A DNA stretch of 64,000 nucleotides. It comes from Paracoccus aminophilus JCM 7686. Lineage in GTDB: Bacteria; Pseudomonadota; Alphaproteobacteria; Rhodobacterales; Rhodobacteraceae. Both the position numbers and the translations under genes were made by a program. Positions 55,201-64,000 of this stretch are shown in pieces. The DNA lies in contig NC_022041.1 of assembly GCF_000444995.1 (NCBI RefSeq), positions 1,710,001 through 1,774,000 on the forward strand, given 5' to 3'. How positions within the stretch are numbered: position 1 is the stretch's first letter; every line of letters begins with the position of its first letter. The notes below the pieces were generated by a model. It was given only the letters and a program-made list of their open reading frames with translations, did no database searches and had not been told where the DNA came from.

Positions 55201-55202
55201 AG
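49230..55202 (+). CDS. Very large DUF4011 SF1 helicase-nuclease with C-terminal DUF3320
   Basis: The 1990-residue protein seems to have five parts. Residues about 170-300 are transglutaminase-like (CLDTSLLLAAAFEAAG, then GHAWTGVWL). DUF4011 follows, with ERWQRKLLDLSLGNKLLNF near 410. An SF1 helicase core has Walker A GPPGTGKSQT near 720, FDEASQIS near 1331, HYRSRDE and NVAVTRAR. A Vsr/MTES_1575-type endonuclease lies about 1630-1720 (SPFEEAVMEAL, YRIDLGV, ECDGARYH). After an acidic Ala/Glu/Pro linker (about 1740-1840) a DUF3320 domain ends the protein. The role is DNA or RNA unwinding with cleavage; repair or antiphage defence are both plausible. Confidence 0.88.
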   Translation: MQDLTVDTDSVRDSAVPASDAETDAVTGAATEAETPARLMLEVSAATKVNFATAQNDVAVVKAITITNPLDHAVSGLKLTLSAAPAILREKSWTIDRIAAGGSVTLPNLDTTLDPVILGGLDEAETGQLRFHLEGDGLEDVTLTLPVEMLARDEWGGLAEMDTVLAAFVSPNQPYVARILKEAARLLEAAGHSGAIDGYQSDDPGRVWMLAGAIWSAVTAHGLTYAVPPASFEQVGQKVRMPERIAAEGLATCLDTSLLLAAAFEAAGLNTALLFSQGHAWTGVWLVKRDFGQLVEPDVIELRKAVVAREFVPIETTLLTHRPSAGFEDAVALGRDRLGEAHETEFLQAVDINRARAARIRPLASHQTAGETPVDEVAAVAAALPKPLDFGLLPGERIEAEPDTALGRIERWQRKLLDLSLGNKLLNFKDARSTIPLICPDLAGVEDQLAEGTEFRLLALRDEQATAGRDLSPAEARQIELGVAEEALARKQLSVPLTATEMSGRLTDLFRKARLDMAEGGTNTLFLAMGFLRWKRTDRDPRSYRAPVLLIPVRLDRRSAQSEFRLSLFEDEVRVNFTLLEMLKRDFELRLPELEGELPRDQSGLDIPRILDLLRQRVRDVAGFEVVEEAALSTFSFAKYLMWKDLVDRTDSLRENPMVAHLVDNPDQAFAEAAEPMPAPRDIDQKHSPGDFLAPLPADSSQLAAVAAAAAGRNFVLIGPPGTGKSQTITNIIADQLGRGRTVLFVAEKSAALDVVHRRLSQLGLGAAVLELHSNKADRKKVLQQLDRSWARASSQDAQDWIRVSDDLHLTRDQLNAYVEALHRKGTQGFSVYAAVGRAIQTAPPFTLSFANKDCHDPQAWAALATLAENLGALHNRIADLDPNGPISLLDRGEWSFGWQDRFTAASAKLEATTLGRAQARQTVATALGMAAEPVTEAIAAALTRLARARSEGDEIPPLALAQLTSLREALPALEAALAEAKSARGQLKADYADELLADIPVESLDLQWREAQGKIWPFAGMAQSKLRKMLQTYARSGQADPASDLAALKRLIRARAEIKAAPFVGLPGFDGEASDLAAMRAHLSNAADYLALESDLIAAGLPASLSAARDELTKAHAGRHGPGLLALLGAAAKEEEARAEFEALGGRVSPEAAAYLPALVALAPRFPDWLKWRSAREHALASGLAPLVEALDRGARVPNTRQAFEDAYLRWWLPLAMDAAPPLRAFAQWQHEALIAKFRELDAEQAKLAAQEALRRLGNDLPQKDSVPRKSELGGLRHQIGLERPSKALRALISEMPTTFGKLAPCVLMSPLSVAQYLPAGQAQFDLVIFDEASQISTWDAIGAIARGKQAIIVGDPKQMPPSNFFGRADQSDEADEDLALYEKDMPSILDEVAVAGIPTHRLNWHYRSRDEALIAFSNHFYYDGGLVTFPAPGAEAQAVQMYPVKGTYLRGKGRTNPEEARAITAFICARLRAWLELDVAKRPTLGVITFNQPQQALIQDLLDAELQKDERLEWFFSDDRDEPLIVKNLENIQGDERDIMLFSITYGPDHAGKIPMSFGALNGQGGEKRLNVAVTRARAELHIFSSIAAEQIDLSRTRSRGVADFKAFLDYAKRGAVALGGQDRGSLGGVDSPFEEAVMEALRIKGWDIRTQIGVSDYRIDLGVRHPDHAGAWLAGVECDGARYHGSATARDRDRVRQAVLEGLGWNILRIWSTEWFRAPQATLEIIDQSLHKLLDADRARRLTEAAKHAQASAEASELESEPAMQAEPEAADHDAMPEIHLVEAAEPVDAAPDAPEEAATETPVPPVPHPQFADAARPASEGVSESVSEAAPTQSKPRPALDPDRFFEESYGPVLVQLMADLLAEQAPVTADNLAKQVTQAHGWQRTGGRIRARIDQLLPAFAQSDEAGTAFVWPTSGPQARVPFRGMADRTARDISRHEIASLLDRIGVEVAQSEDPALELARQMGIARLSKDTRLYLEACLNWHS

Positions 55203-55238
55203 GGCGGGCACCCTTGGTCCCGCGACATGAGGCGATGC

Positions 55239-55259
55239 TGAGGGCACAAAATGCCCTCA
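55239..55259. terminator. Intrinsic terminator-like hairpin between convergent helicase and LysR genes
   Basis: The arms TGAGGGCA and TGCCCTCA form a perfect stem with loop CAAAA. It lies 37 bases after the helicase stop and 100 bases before the LysR stop. No T-run follows, so efficiency is uncertain. Confidence 0.5.
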
Positions 55260-55361
55260 CGCCGTCCAACTTGCGGTGACCTCATGCCTTCCGGGCCCGC
55301 AGTGCCTCATTGACAGCGTAACGCCCCGCCTGCCCCGATCAGACCCCTGCCTGCGCGGAGC

Positions 55362-56261
55362 CTACACCGTCAGGATCTGCGCAAAGCGGCGTTCGGCAAC
55401 CTCGATAAAGCGGCGCGCGGTTTCCGAGGGCGGGATGTTTTCGGGCATGGCGAAGGCGAAATGGTGGCGCAAGGGTTCCGTTAGCGGGCGGATCGCGATC
55501 GGCAGATGGGCATAATCGCGCGCCATCAACCCGTTGACCAAAGTGATGCCCAGACCATGCGCCGCGAGCGCGCAGGCGGACATGACCGAATGGGCCTCTA
55601 TCCGGATCTTGGGGCGCAGGCCAAGCGACATGAACAGCAGGTCGATCTCGTGGCGGGGCTGGCGCATCTTGCCCAGAAGGATCAGCGGCTCATTCGACAG
55701 ATCGCGGATCGAGATCGCCTCGCGCGCGGCCATGGGATGATCGGCGGGCATCACGCAGACCGTATCCACGGCAAAGAGCGGCGTTGAGGCAAGGCCAAGA
55801 CGCTGGGTCGGCATCCGCAGAAAGCCGATCTCGGCGCGGTCGTCGAGCAGCATCCGCTCGATCGTGTCATAGGTGCCGGTATGGATTTCGACCTGCACGC
55901 GGTCGCTGATTGCGGTGAAATCGCGCATGACCTGCGGAATGATCGTCATGGTCAGGCTGGCCGGAACCGCGACGCGCAGCGTCACCATCGCCGAATTGCC
56001 CGAGCCGAGCTCGCGCGCCATGGTCGCGAGCCGCTCGTTCTGGGCCAGAACCGTCAGGATCTGCGCCCGCAAGGCGCGATTTTCCGGGGTCGGGATCAGC
56101 CGCCCGCGCTCGCGCACGAACATCGCGAGACCAAGTTCGGTCTCGATCTGGGTCAACCTCCGGCTGACCGCAGATTGCGAAATGCCCAAAACCTCCGCCG
56201 CGGCCAGCGTTGTGCCCTTGTCGCAGATGGCCTGAAAGGTCCGCAGAAGCTCTGAATCCAC
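55362..56261 (-). CDS. LysR-family transcriptional regulator
   Basis: The 299-residue protein has the helix-turn-helix TTLAAAEVLGISQSAVSRRL and an effector domain (SLTMTIIPQVMRDF, GLGITLVNGLMARDY). It is divergent from the peptide ABC importer operon, with a 15-base palindrome 27 bases upstream of its start, so it likely controls that operon in response to the imported compound. Confidence 0.9.
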   Translation of the reverse strand: MDSELLRTFQAICDKGTTLAAAEVLGISQSAVSRRLTQIETELGLAMFVRERGRLIPTPENRALRAQILTVLAQNERLATMARELGSGNSAMVTLRVAVPASLTMTIIPQVMRDFTAISDRVQVEIHTGTYDTIERMLLDDRAEIGFLRMPTQRLGLASTPLFAVDTVCVMPADHPMAAREAISIRDLSNEPLILLGKMRQPRHEIDLLFMSLGLRPKIRIEAHSVMSACALAAHGLGITLVNGLMARDYAHLPIAIRPLTEPLRHHFAFAMPENIPPSETARRFIEVAERRFAQILTV

Positions 56262-56288
56262 TATGCGTAATCCGCATTCCCTTAACCG

Positions 56289-56303
56289 ATATTATCATAA
56301 TAT
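56289..56303. promoter_or_regulatory. 15-base palindrome, candidate LysR operator
   Basis: ATATTAT and ATAATAT flank a single C. The site is in the AT-rich 134-base gap between the LysR gene and the divergent permease gene. Confidence 0.5.
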
Positions 56304-56395
56304 TGCATAGCCGCGGGTCGATTGGCAATGATCCTGCAAACAGGAAGGTAAAATCGAATGACCTACCCATGCCGGTCCGCGAAAGGGCCGTGGCG

Positions 56396-57364
56396 ATGAT
56401 CGTCTTTGTGCTGCGCCGACTGCTTCAGACAGTTCTGGTACTGCTGCTGACCTCGGTCATCGTCTTTCTTGGCGTCTATGCCATTGGCGATCCGCTGGAG
56501 ATCTTGCTGCCTGCGGATGCCTCGCTGGCGGAAAAGGCGCAGGTTGCCGCCTCGCTCAAGCTCGACCAGCCGCTGCCGGTGCAATATCTGAGCTTTCTCT
56601 CTTCGGCGCTGCACGGCGATTTCGGCAATTCCTTCGTCTTCAACCGTCCCGCGCTTCAGGTGATTTTCGAGCGGCTTCCGGCCACGCTTGAGCTGACCAT
56701 CACCGCGATGATCCTGTCGCTGCTGATCGGGATGCCGCTGGGGCTTTGGGCCGGGACGCGGCCGGGCTCGCGGGTCGATGAGACGGTGATGACCGGCTCG
56801 ATCCTCGGCTTTTCGCTGCCGAATTTTTGGCAAGGCATGATGCTTGTGATGATCTTTTCCGTCTGGCTGGGCTGGCTGCCCTCGACCGGGCGCGGCGAGA
56901 CCGGCACGATCTTCGGCATCACGACGAGCTATGCCACGCTTGACGGCATCCGCCACCTGATCCTGCCCGCGACCAATCTGGCGCTGGCACAGATCGCGCT
57001 GGTCATCCGCATGACCCGCACCGGCGTGCAGGAAACCATGCCGCTCGACTTCGTGAAATATGCCCGCGCCCGTGGCCTGTCCGAGCGGCGCATCCTGTTC
57101 GTCCATGTGTTGAAGACGATCCTCATCCCGATCATCACCATTCTCGGCGTCGAATTCGGCTCGCTGGTGGCCTTTGCTGTGGTGACCGAGACGATTTTCG
57201 CCTGGCCGGGCGTCGGCAAGCTGATCATCGATTCGATCAACGCTTTGGACCGGCCGATCATCGTGGCCTATATCCTCGTGATCGTCTGCCTCTTCAGCCT
57301 CATCAACTTCGTCGTCGACGTGCTTTATTCGGCGCTCGACCCGCGCATCCGGGGGCGTCAGTGA
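56396..57364 (+). CDS. Peptide ABC transporter permease (DppB type)
   Basis: The 322-residue permease is read from MIVFVLRRLLQTVLVLLL, with GAAAGGG 8 bases upstream; an ATG 27 bases earlier is an alternative start. About six membrane segments and the loop KYARARGLSERRILFVHVLK are present. First gene of an operon of two permeases, two ATPases, a binding protein and a hydrolase. Its stop overlaps the next start by one base. Confidence 0.92.
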   Translation: MIVFVLRRLLQTVLVLLLTSVIVFLGVYAIGDPLEILLPADASLAEKAQVAASLKLDQPLPVQYLSFLSSALHGDFGNSFVFNRPALQVIFERLPATLELTITAMILSLLIGMPLGLWAGTRPGSRVDETVMTGSILGFSLPNFWQGMMLVMIFSVWLGWLPSTGRGETGTIFGITTSYATLDGIRHLILPATNLALAQIALVIRMTRTGVQETMPLDFVKYARARGLSERRILFVHVLKTILIPIITILGVEFGSLVAFAVVTETIFAWPGVGKLIIDSINALDRPIIVAYILVIVCLFSLINFVVDVLYSALDPRIRGRQ

Positions 57365-58269
57365 TGGTGAGCCTTATTCCCGCCCGTCTCGCGAAAAGCG
57401 ACACGATTTCCGCTCGTCTGGCACGCGGTATCCTGTCCAGCCCCAAGGCCACGATCGCGGCGATCCTCTGCGTGCTGCTGATCGCGGCCTCGCTGCTGGC
57501 GCCGTGGATTGCGCCGCAAAACCCCTATGATCTGGGCGCGATCGACTTTTTCGACAGCCGCCTGCCGCCGGGCAGCACCTCGATGGGGGGCATGACCTAT
57601 TGGCTCGGCACCGATACGCAGGGCCGCGACATGCTCTCGGCGATGCTTTACGGGCTGCGCACCTCGCTTGGCGTCGGCGCGACCGCCGGGCTTTTGGCGA
57701 TGCTCGTCGGCACGCTGCTCGGGCTGATCGCGGCCTATGCGCGCGGCTGGCTGGATGCGCTGATCATGCGCTTTGTCGATCTGATGCTGTCGCTGCCGAC
57801 GATACTTGTCGCGCTAATGATCCTTGTGATCTTCGGTCAGGGCACGTGGAAGGTCATCCTCGCGCTGATCTTCGTGCAATGGGCCTATTTCGCCCGCGCC
57901 GTCCGCGCCGCCGCGCTGGTCGAGACCGGCAAGGATTACGTCGATGCCGCGCGCTGCCTTGGCCTTTCGCCCCTGCGCATCCTGATCTGGCATATCCTGC
58001 CCAACTGCCTGCCCCAGCTGATCGTCATCGCGACGATTCAGGTCGCAACCGCGATCGCCGCCGAGGCGACGCTGAGCTTTCTCGGCATCGGTCTGCCGAT
58101 CACCGAGCCCTCGCTCGGGCTGCTGATAGCCAATGGCTATCAGGTGCTGATGGCCGGGCTTTACTGGATGAGCGTGTTCCCCGGGGTTCTGCTGCTCGTC
58201 CTCGTCTTTTCGATCAATGTCGTGGGCGACCGCCTGCGCGAGGTCCTGAACCCGAGGCTGGCGCAATGA
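57364..58269 (+). CDS. Peptide ABC transporter permease (DppC type)
   Basis: The 301-residue permease has the family motif YWLGTDTQGRDMLSAMLYG near residue 80 and the permease loop DAARCLGLSPLRILIWHILP. It pairs with the DppB-type subunit. Its stop and the next ATG overlap as ATGA. Confidence 0.93.
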   Translation: MVSLIPARLAKSDTISARLARGILSSPKATIAAILCVLLIAASLLAPWIAPQNPYDLGAIDFFDSRLPPGSTSMGGMTYWLGTDTQGRDMLSAMLYGLRTSLGVGATAGLLAMLVGTLLGLIAAYARGWLDALIMRFVDLMLSLPTILVALMILVIFGQGTWKVILALIFVQWAYFARAVRAAALVETGKDYVDAARCLGLSPLRILIWHILPNCLPQLIVIATIQVATAIAAEATLSFLGIGLPITEPSLGLLIANGYQVLMAGLYWMSVFPGVLLLVLVFSINVVGDRLREVLNPRLAQ

Positions 58270-59236
58270 GCGATGACACGATTCTCAAGGTCGAAGGCCT
58301 CAAAACCTGGTTCGAGACGCCCAAGGGCACGGTCAAATCCGTCGATGGCGTCGATCTCGAGCTCAAGCGCGGCGAGATCCTTGGCCTCGTCGGCGAAAGC
58401 GGATCGGGCAAATCGATCACCGGCTTCTCGATCCTCGGGCTGATCGACAAGCCCGGCCGCGTGGTCGAGGGCCGGATCGATTTTCGCGGCGAGGATCTGC
58501 GCAAGGCCTCGGCCAAGCGGCTGCGCGTCCTGCGCGGCGACCGTATCGCGATGATCTTCCAAGATCCGATGATGACGCTGAATCCGGTCCTCAAGATCGG
58601 CACCCAGATGATCGAGACGGTGCAGGCCCATCGCAAGGTCAGCCGCGCCGAGGCCCGCGCTTTGGCGCGCGATGCGCTTGGCAAGGTCGGCATCCCCCAT
58701 CCCGAAGAGCGCATTGACGCCTATCCGCATGAGTTTTCAGGCGGGATGCGTCAGCGCGTGGCGATTGCCATCGCCCTGCTGCATGAGCCCGATCTGATCA
58801 TCGCCGACGAGCCGACGACCGCGCTTGATGTGACGATCCAAAGCCAGATCCTCGCCGAGATGCAGAAACTCTCGAAAGAGATGGGGTTGGCGATGATCTG
58901 GATCAGCCACGATCTCGGCGTGGTTGCGGCGCTCGCCCAGAAGGTCGCGGTGATGTATGCGGGCCGCATCGTCGAGCGCGGTCTGACCGGCGAAGTGCTC
59001 GATCATCCGATGCATCCCTATACGCGCGGGCTGATCGATTCGACGCCCATGGCCAATGTGCGCGGCCGCCCGCTCAAGCAGATCCCGGGCGCGGCCCCGC
59101 CGCCGCTTGGCCGCCCCGAGGGCTGCCCCTTCCGCCCGCGCTGCGCCTTTGCCACCGATGCCTGCCTGACCGAGCCCGCCGAAACATCGGCCGGCAGCCA
59201 TGGCTGGCGCTGTTTCCATCCCAGAGAGGTCCTCGC

Positions 59237-59240
<4 letters not shown>
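58266..59240 (+). CDS. Peptide ABC transporter ATP-binding protein (DppD type)
   Basis: The 324-residue ATPase has Walker A GESGSGKS near 43, Q-loop [11 protein letters not shown], signature [15 protein letters not shown], Walker [14 protein letters not shown] and switch ISHDLG. The C-terminal oligopeptide-transporter extension with cysteines (GCPFRPRC near 290) is typical of DppD/OppD and may bind an iron-sulfur cluster. It overlaps both neighbours by ATGA. Confidence 0.94.
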
Positions 59241-60303
<1,063 letters not shown>

Positions 60304-60307
<4 letters not shown>

Positions 60308-61878
60308 AGAAGTTCATCAAATCCGTGGCCATGGCCGCGCTTCTGTGTGGGGCGGCCTTGCCCGTCTCGGCGCAGCAATTGAAAATGGGCCTTGCGAGCG
60401 AGCAATCCTCGATCGACCCGCAATTCTCGCGCACCGGCAACAACCAGAACACCTCGCAGATGATCTTCGAGCAACTGGTGAGCTTTGATCAGAATCTGCA
60501 AATCTCGCCCGGCCTTGCCACCGAATGGACGAACCTTGATCCGCTGACCTGGGAGATCAAGCTGCGCCCCGGTGTCACCTTCCAGAACGGCACGCCCTTC
60601 ACCGCCGATGACGTGATCTTCTCGCTGGATCGCGCCGACAAGGTACCGAATTCGCCCGCGCCTTATACCGATATGGTCTCGAGCCTCGACAAGGTCGAAA
60701 AACTCGATGACCTGACGCTGAAGATCACCACCAAGACCCCGAACCCGCAGCTGATCGAGGATCTGGGCCGCGTCTTCATCATCAGCAAGGCGGCCTCCGA
60801 GGGCAAGGCGACCGAGGACTTCAACTCGGGCGCGGCCGCCATCGGAACCGGGCCTTACAAATTCGTGTCCTGGGTACCGGGGCAGGATCTGAAACTGCAG
60901 GCCTATGACGGCTATTGGGGCGAAAAGCCCGAGTTTCAGGACGTGGACATCAAGTTCATCTCGAATGACGCGGCGCGAGTCGCGGCGCTTTTGTCGGGCG
61001 CGGTCGATCTGATCGACACGCTGCCAGTGACCGATGCCAAACAGGTCGCGGCCAATGACAAATTCACCGTCCTCTCCGAGCCCTCGGGCCGGATCGTCTA
61101 TCTGGCGCTGAGCATGCGCGACGACACCGCGCCGGGCGTGACCGATGCGCAAGGCAAGCCGCTGGCCGCGAACCCCTTCCGCGACGCGCGGGTGCGCAAG
61201 GCGATTTCGCTGATGATCGACCGCCAGCTGATCGTTGACCGTCTGCTCGGCGGCGCGGGTGTGCCCTCGGGCCAGCTCGTCCCGGAAGTTCTGGGCGGCT
61301 ATGCCTCGGATCTGACGCCCCAGACGCCGGATGCGGCCGAGGCCAAGAAGCTCTTGGCAGAGGCAGGTTATCCCGAGGGCTTCGGCCTGACCGTCGTCTC
61401 CTCGAACGACCGTTTCCCGGGCGATGCCGATCTGGCGCAGGCGCTTGGCCAGATGCTGACGCGCGGCGGGCTCAAGGTGAATGGCGTGCAGGTCTATCCC
61501 TATAACGTCTATGCCAAGGATGCGACCGGCGGCAGCTACGGCGCTTTCGTCTTCTCGCTCGGAGCCTCGACCCCGACCTCGGCGCCAATGCTCGGCTCGC
61601 TGCTGCGCAGCTACGACAAAGAGGCCGGGACCGGCGCCTTCAACCGCATGCGCTTCTCTTCGCCCGAGTTCGATGCGGCGCTTGCCAAGGCGCTGGCGGA
61701 ATTCGACCCCGCCAAGCGCAACGAGCTGCTCGCCGAAGCCACCCGGATCGCCTTTGCCCAGACCCCGATCGTGCCGCTTTACTGGCAGAAGATCGAATGG
61801 GGCATGAAGAAAGGCCTGAGCCTTGATGCGGGCCTTTCCGAATATACCCTTCCCCAGAATGTGAGGACCGTGAAGTGA
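60304..61878 (+). CDS. Peptide ABC transporter substrate-binding protein (DppA/OppA family)
   Basis: The 524-residue periplasmic protein has a Sec signal peptide (MKKFIKSVAMAALLCGAAL ending at VSA). Family features are SSIDPQFSRTGNNQN, WEIKLRPGVTFQNGTPFTAD and AIGTGPYKFVSW. The binding-protein gene at the end of the operon rather than the start is less usual. It is coupled to the downstream hydrolase by an overlapping GTG start. Confidence 0.93.
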
Positions 61879-63746
61879 CGACCAAGGTCGCCCTGACGCC
61901 GGCCGAGCCGGTAGCGCAGGATGTTGTCGTTCATCGCAATGTGATGATCCCGATGCGGGACGGTGTCCATCTGGCCACCGACATCTATCGCCCCGCTCAG
62001 GGCGGCCTGCCGCTCGAAACACCCCTCCCGGTGATCTTCGAGCGCACCCCCTATGACAAGGCGGGCACGCCACGGACCGAATTGTCCGTGGCAGAGCCTG
62101 TCTCGAAATCACGCGAAGAGCTTGCCCTGCTTCTGGTGCGCGAGGGCTATGTCGTGATCTGGCAGGATTGCCGGGGCCGTTACGGCTCGGAAGGCCGCTT
62201 CACCAAATATGTGAATGAGGCCGAAGACGGCTATGATTCCATGGTGTGGATCGAGGCCCAGCCCTGGAACAATTCGCGCATCGGCACGATGGGGCTGAGC
62301 TATGACGCCCATGTGCAAATGGCGATGGCCTGTCTCAACCCGCCGGGGCTCGCCTGTATGGCGGTCGATTCCGGCGGCTTCTCGAATGCCTATCACTGCG
62401 GCATCCGCCAAGGCGGTGCCTTCGAGATGAAACAGGTGACCTGGGCCTATAACCGCGCCCTGGAAAGCCCGCTTGCCGCCGCCGACCCGCGTGTGTTGGG
62501 CGCAATCGAGGCCGAAAGCCTGCACGGCTGGATGGCGCGCACGCCCTGGACCAAGGGCCGCTCGCCGATCAAATGGGACCCCGATTACGAGGCCTATGTC
62601 CTCGAACAATGGCAGCACGGCACCTTCGACGAGTTCTGGAAGAAAAGCGGACTTTGGGCGGCGGGCTATTACCAGAGCTTCCCCAAGATCCCGATCATCT
62701 TCGTCTCGAGCTGGTATGACGTCTATGTCCCGACCACGCTGGAAAACCACGCGGGTCTCAAAGGCGACGCCGCGCGTCCGCTGGCGCTGATCATGGGGCC
62801 TTGGACCCATGGCAACCGCTCGCAGCGGGTCTTCGGCGATGTCGATTTCGGCCCGGCCGCCACCTTCGACGGACAGGTCGATCGCGACTGGCTGAGCTAC
62901 CGGCTGCGCTTTTTCGCGCGCTGGCTGAAGGGCGAGGATCTGCCCGCACAGGAAGGCCGCGCCCATCTCTTCGTCATGGGCGGCGGCAGCGGCAGCCGGA
63001 CCGAGGCCGGTCATCTCGATCACGGCGGCCATTGGATCGAAGCGCCCGACTGGCCGGTGCCGGGGGCAAAGCCGCTGGTGCTTTACCCGCGCCCGGACAT
63101 GAGCCTGAGCGAAGCGCCCTCTCACGACGGCGCCGCGTTGAGCTATGATTTCGACCCGCGCGATCCGGTGCCCACCATCGGCGGCGCGCTGACCTCGGGC
63201 GAGCCGATCTTTACCGGTGGCGGCTTCGATCAGGTGGAATCCGAGGCCTTCTTCGGTTGCCGCAACCCCGGGATGCCGCTGACCGCGCGCCCCGATGTGC
63301 TGAGCTTCGAGACCGCGCCCCTGACCGAGGACCTGATTATCGCGGGCCCGGTCACGGTGCGTCTCACGGTCTCGACCGATGCGCCGGATACGGATTTCAC
63401 CGCGAAACTGGTCGATGTCTATCCGCCAAGCGAGGATTATCCGCGCGGCTATGCACTGGGGCTCTCGGACGGGATTTTCCGGGTGCGCTACCGCAAGAGC
63501 TGGGAAACTCCCGCTCTGGTCGAGCCGGATGAAGGCGCTTTCGAGATCGAGATCCAGCCCTTTGCCACCGCGAACCTCTTTGCCAAGGGCCATCGGCTGC
63601 GGCTTGATATCTCGTCGTCGAACTTCCCGAAATTCGACATCAATCCGAACACCGGCGCGCCGGAAGGCACGTCGCGCACCTCAAGGATCGCGACAAATAC
63701 GCTGCATCTCGGGGCTGGCACCCGGATCGAACTGTTGCAGCTTTAA
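61875..63746 (+). CDS. CocE/NonD family hydrolase (X-Pro dipeptidyl-peptidase S15-like)
   Basis: The 623-residue protein uses a GTG start overlapping the previous stop. The N-terminal alpha/beta hydrolase has the opening MIPMRDGVHLATDIYRP, WQDCRGRYGSEG, the nucleophile serine in GTMGLSYDAH near 144, and GPWTHG, whose His is a family landmark. The C-terminal PepX_C jelly-roll ends in the usual ISSSNFPKFDINPNTG. No signal peptide, so it should act in the cytosol on the compound imported by this operon (an ester or Xaa-Pro-type peptide). Confidence 0.92.
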   Translation: MTTKVALTPAEPVAQDVVVHRNVMIPMRDGVHLATDIYRPAQGGLPLETPLPVIFERTPYDKAGTPRTELSVAEPVSKSREELALLLVREGYVVIWQDCRGRYGSEGRFTKYVNEAEDGYDSMVWIEAQPWNNSRIGTMGLSYDAHVQMAMACLNPPGLACMAVDSGGFSNAYHCGIRQGGAFEMKQVTWAYNRALESPLAAADPRVLGAIEAESLHGWMARTPWTKGRSPIKWDPDYEAYVLEQWQHGTFDEFWKKSGLWAAGYYQSFPKIPIIFVSSWYDVYVPTTLENHAGLKGDAARPLALIMGPWTHGNRSQRVFGDVDFGPAATFDGQVDRDWLSYRLRFFARWLKGEDLPAQEGRAHLFVMGGGSGSRTEAGHLDHGGHWIEAPDWPVPGAKPLVLYPRPDMSLSEAPSHDGAALSYDFDPRDPVPTIGGALTSGEPIFTGGGFDQVESEAFFGCRNPGMPLTARPDVLSFETAPLTEDLIIAGPVTVRLTVSTDAPDTDFTAKLVDVYPPSEDYPRGYALGLSDGIFRVRYRKSWETPALVEPDEGAFEIEIQPFATANLFAKGHRLRLDISSSNFPKFDINPNTGAPEGTSRTSRIATNTLHLGAGTRIELLQL

Positions 63747-63770
63747 GCCAGCCCGCCCCTCTGGCCCCCT

Positions 63771-63796
63771 CTCTGGCCCCGTCACGCGGGCCAGAG
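63771..63796. terminator. Hairpin between convergent hydrolase and LysR genes
   Basis: The arms CTCTGGCCC and GGGCCAGAG pair perfectly around an 8-base loop. T-runs are weak on both sides. Positioned between two converging stops. Confidence 0.5.
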
Positions 63797-63829
63797 AAAC
63801 CAAAGCCGGTCTGGCCCTCGTCCGAAGCG

Positions 63830-64000
63830 TCAGGCGCGGGCGAGGCCAAGCTCTTCGGCGGCGAGCGTCTCTTGCAGCCAGCCCAGAAACACCTGCCCCT
63901 GCCGCGCCGCGCCGCGGTTGAGCGTGCTTAGCCAGTAGGTCGGGCCCGTCACCTCAGAGCCGGGCAACTCCTTCAGGCGACCGTCGCGCAGAAAGCTGCT
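63830..64000 (-). CDS. LysR-family regulator, C-terminal end (5' part outside window)
   Basis: On the minus strand, from the window edge to a TGA at 63830-63832, 56 residues are open. They read GPTYWLSTLNRGAARQGQ followed by FLGWLQETLAAE, the usual C-terminus of the GcvA-like branch of LysR proteins. The start and DNA-binding part are beyond base 64000. Confidence 0.7.
   Translation of the reverse strand, partial: SSFLRDGRLKELPGSEVTGPTYWLSTLNRGAARQGQVFLGWLQETLAAEELGLARA

Overview
The window is a high-GC chromosomal segment with Rhodobacterales (alphaproteobacterial) character. The signs are many ABC uptake operons, LysR/GntR/AraC regulators beside catabolic enzymes, tight ATGA stop/start overlaps, and a BhcC-type beta-hydroxyaspartate aldolase homologue very like the Paracoccus enzyme as I remember it. 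A Paracoccus-like organism is my best guess. No rRNA, canonical tRNA, CRISPR array or intact mobile element was seen.

Layout. (1) 1-3.6 kb: the end of a peptide-type ABC ATPase, an ArgE/M20 deacylase, a cupin protein and an AraC regulator. (2) 3.7-9.2 kb: an RNA-repair locus. On the minus strand the order is rsr (TROVE/Ro60), a KTSC-like small protein, three tandem Y-RNA-like genes with tRNA-mimicking modules, then rtcB. rtcR is divergent. This RtcR lacks the GAFTGA loop and the Walker B glutamate normally needed to drive sigma-54 polymerase. (3) 9.2-13.7 kb: decayed DNA around a DUF2189 membrane protein and a DsbA-family protein, with a broken LysR gene and an IS5 transposase scrap. (4) 13.7-17.5 kb: a polyamine-type ABC importer with a Tat-type binding protein. 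(5) 17.6-25.5 kb: a GntR regulator with a perfect palindrome upstream, a feruloyl-CoA-synthetase-like ligase, a crotonase, an AcuI-type reductase and a fused indolepyruvate ferredoxin oxidoreductase. Together these suggest catabolism of aromatic or branched 2-oxo acids through CoA thioesters.

(6) 25.7-31.5 kb: a four-gene operon of an AfsA-like hotdog protein, an OYE-type flavin reductase and two SDRs, with a LysR regulator upstream. It looks like a butyrolactone/butenolide-type small-molecule pathway in a Gram-negative. (7) 31.8-44.1 kb: an MlrC/M81 metallopeptidase, a dipeptide ABC importer with fused ATPases, a D-threonine-aldolase-family enzyme, a LysR regulator, an MHS-family transporter, a V4R/DUF5943 protein and an M19 dipeptidase-like protein. 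This looks like uptake and breakdown of small amino compounds. (8) 44.5-55.2 kb: a nuclease/ATPase/helicase trio of an SbcD/YhaO-like exonuclease, an SbcC/YhaN-like ATPase and a 1990-residue DUF4011 helicase with a C-terminal endonuclease; DNA repair or defence. (9) 55.4-63.7 kb: a LysR regulator divergent from a peptide ABC importer operon ending in a CocE/NonD hydrolase, then the end of another LysR gene.

Most striking are the triple Y-RNA array with its atypical RtcR and the AfsA-like operon. All functions are inferred from motifs and context by eye; no database search was possible.
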